Source: Scatosoma sp048465415 (lineage in GTDB: Bacteria; Bacillota; Clostridia; Christensenellales; Borkfalkiaceae). From it: a stretch of 64,000 bases of DNA. The notes under the pieces are model-generated. The model did no database searches. It saw only the letters and a program-made list of their open reading frames with translations, and was not told where the DNA came from. Below are positions 63,740-64,000 of this stretch, piece by piece (the first letter of the stretch is position 1; every line of letters starts with the position of its first letter). The stretch covers positions 186,001-250,000 of the forward strand of contig DBFWLO010000009.1 of assembly GCA_048465415.1 (NCBI GenBank). The letters run 5' to 3'. A program made the translations under genes and the position numbers.

Positions 63740-63854
63740 ATAAATCACCTCTTTCTCAAAATTATAGTTATGTAACGAGTATACGATAAAGACGGGGAGT
63801 TTGTACTGCTATATTTAGCGTTCACGCGAACTTTTCCAACATTTGTTCGCACAC

Positions 63855-63889
63855 AAAAAATCCGCCGGTCAAATTGACCGGCGGATTTT
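63855..63889. terminator. bidirectional terminator
   Basis: AAAATCCGCCGGTCAA and TTGACCGGCGGATTTT form a 16-bp stem with a one-base loop in the simplest drawing (fewer pairs in practice). It ends the minus-strand gene that enters at the right edge. Confidence 0.9.
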
Positions 63890-63903
63890 CTTCTCGCTGT
63901 TTT

Positions 63904-64000
63904 TTACTTTTTGTTCCCGGAAATCATTTCCCAGGCTTCGAGGATCTCCGCGTCCCCTGCGAGATTCTCGCTCACGGGGTGCGCCCCGTCTTCGGGCAGC
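63904..64000 (-). CDS. C-terminal end of a gene cut by the window edge
   Basis: The last 31 codons of a minus-strand frame (starting LPEDGAHPVSENL and ending EAWEMISGNKK) stop at TAA 63904-63906, right before a strong terminator. It is too short to identify. Confidence 0.6.
   Translation of the reverse strand, partial: LPEDGAHPVSENLAGDAEILEAWEMISGNKK

Overview
The window is a stretch of a bacterial chromosome. It looks like a Bacillota genome of class Clostridia, probably an uncultured gut-type lineage. The evidence is a dgt-dnaG-rpoD operon, a Phe T-box in front of pheST, an mcsA-mcsB-clpC cluster, a CotF-like coat protein, DegV/FakB proteins, a CrtO-like acyltransferase and very regular sigma-A promoters (TTGACA, 17 bp, TATAAT). 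Most genes are on the minus strand. No tRNA, rRNA, CRISPR array, insertion sequence or prophage was seen, so this is mostly core chromosome with small accessory patches.

Layout. 1-3832: rpoD (cut by the window edge), dnaG and dgt. 4139-9182: a lipoprotein, a COG2509 FAD dehydrogenase behind a possible attenuator, a CrtO-like protein, a PlsC-type acyltransferase and a family 8 glycosyltransferase. 9183-9942: a gene-poor region with phased GTAG repeats. 9943-12516: an Lsa/CplR-type ABC-F protein behind a leader-peptide attenuator, then a Rad52-like annealing protein. 12671-18386: a coupled operon of GntR/YtrA repressor, ABC ATPase, ABC permease and a 1274-residue leucine-rich-repeat protein, with twin operators. 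18597-21969: a secreted papain-like protein, a membrane protein and an EAL protein, divergent from an ECF-like sigma factor. 22101-28919: housekeeping genes (dtd, efp, M24 peptidase, endonuclease IV-like, ribF, truB). 28930-32786: pheT, pheS and the T-box; truB, ribF and the endonuclease IV-like gene follow without a visible terminator. 32821-41150: YjdF-like protein, mscL, zinc ribbon, GH36 alpha-galactosidase, coat-protein pair, nth, and a DUF3343/cysteine-desulfurase pair. 41168-47678: the aro operon (aroC-B-A-E-Q-K) with an SDR and an NTF2-like gene. 47828-52884: clpC, mcsB, mcsA and a membrane-linked XRE regulator in the place where ctsR usually sits. 52932-57248: two DegV proteins, a miniature DegV and proS. 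57360-64000: a PNPOx-like protein, a phosphohexomutase fused in frame to transketolase, an internally deleted nitroreductase, an RHH protein, an SPFH protein and an XRE protein.

The most unusual signal is a family of promoters preceded by GTAG/ATAG motifs repeated every 20-22 bp. The array ends one base before the -35 box at both the glycosyltransferase promoter (9305-9378) and the DegV promoter (52932-53099). A third copy (9657-9799) shares an identical 25-base segment, inverted, with the DegV array. This looks like a small regulon run by a protein that binds phased direct repeats. No regulator for it can be named from this window.
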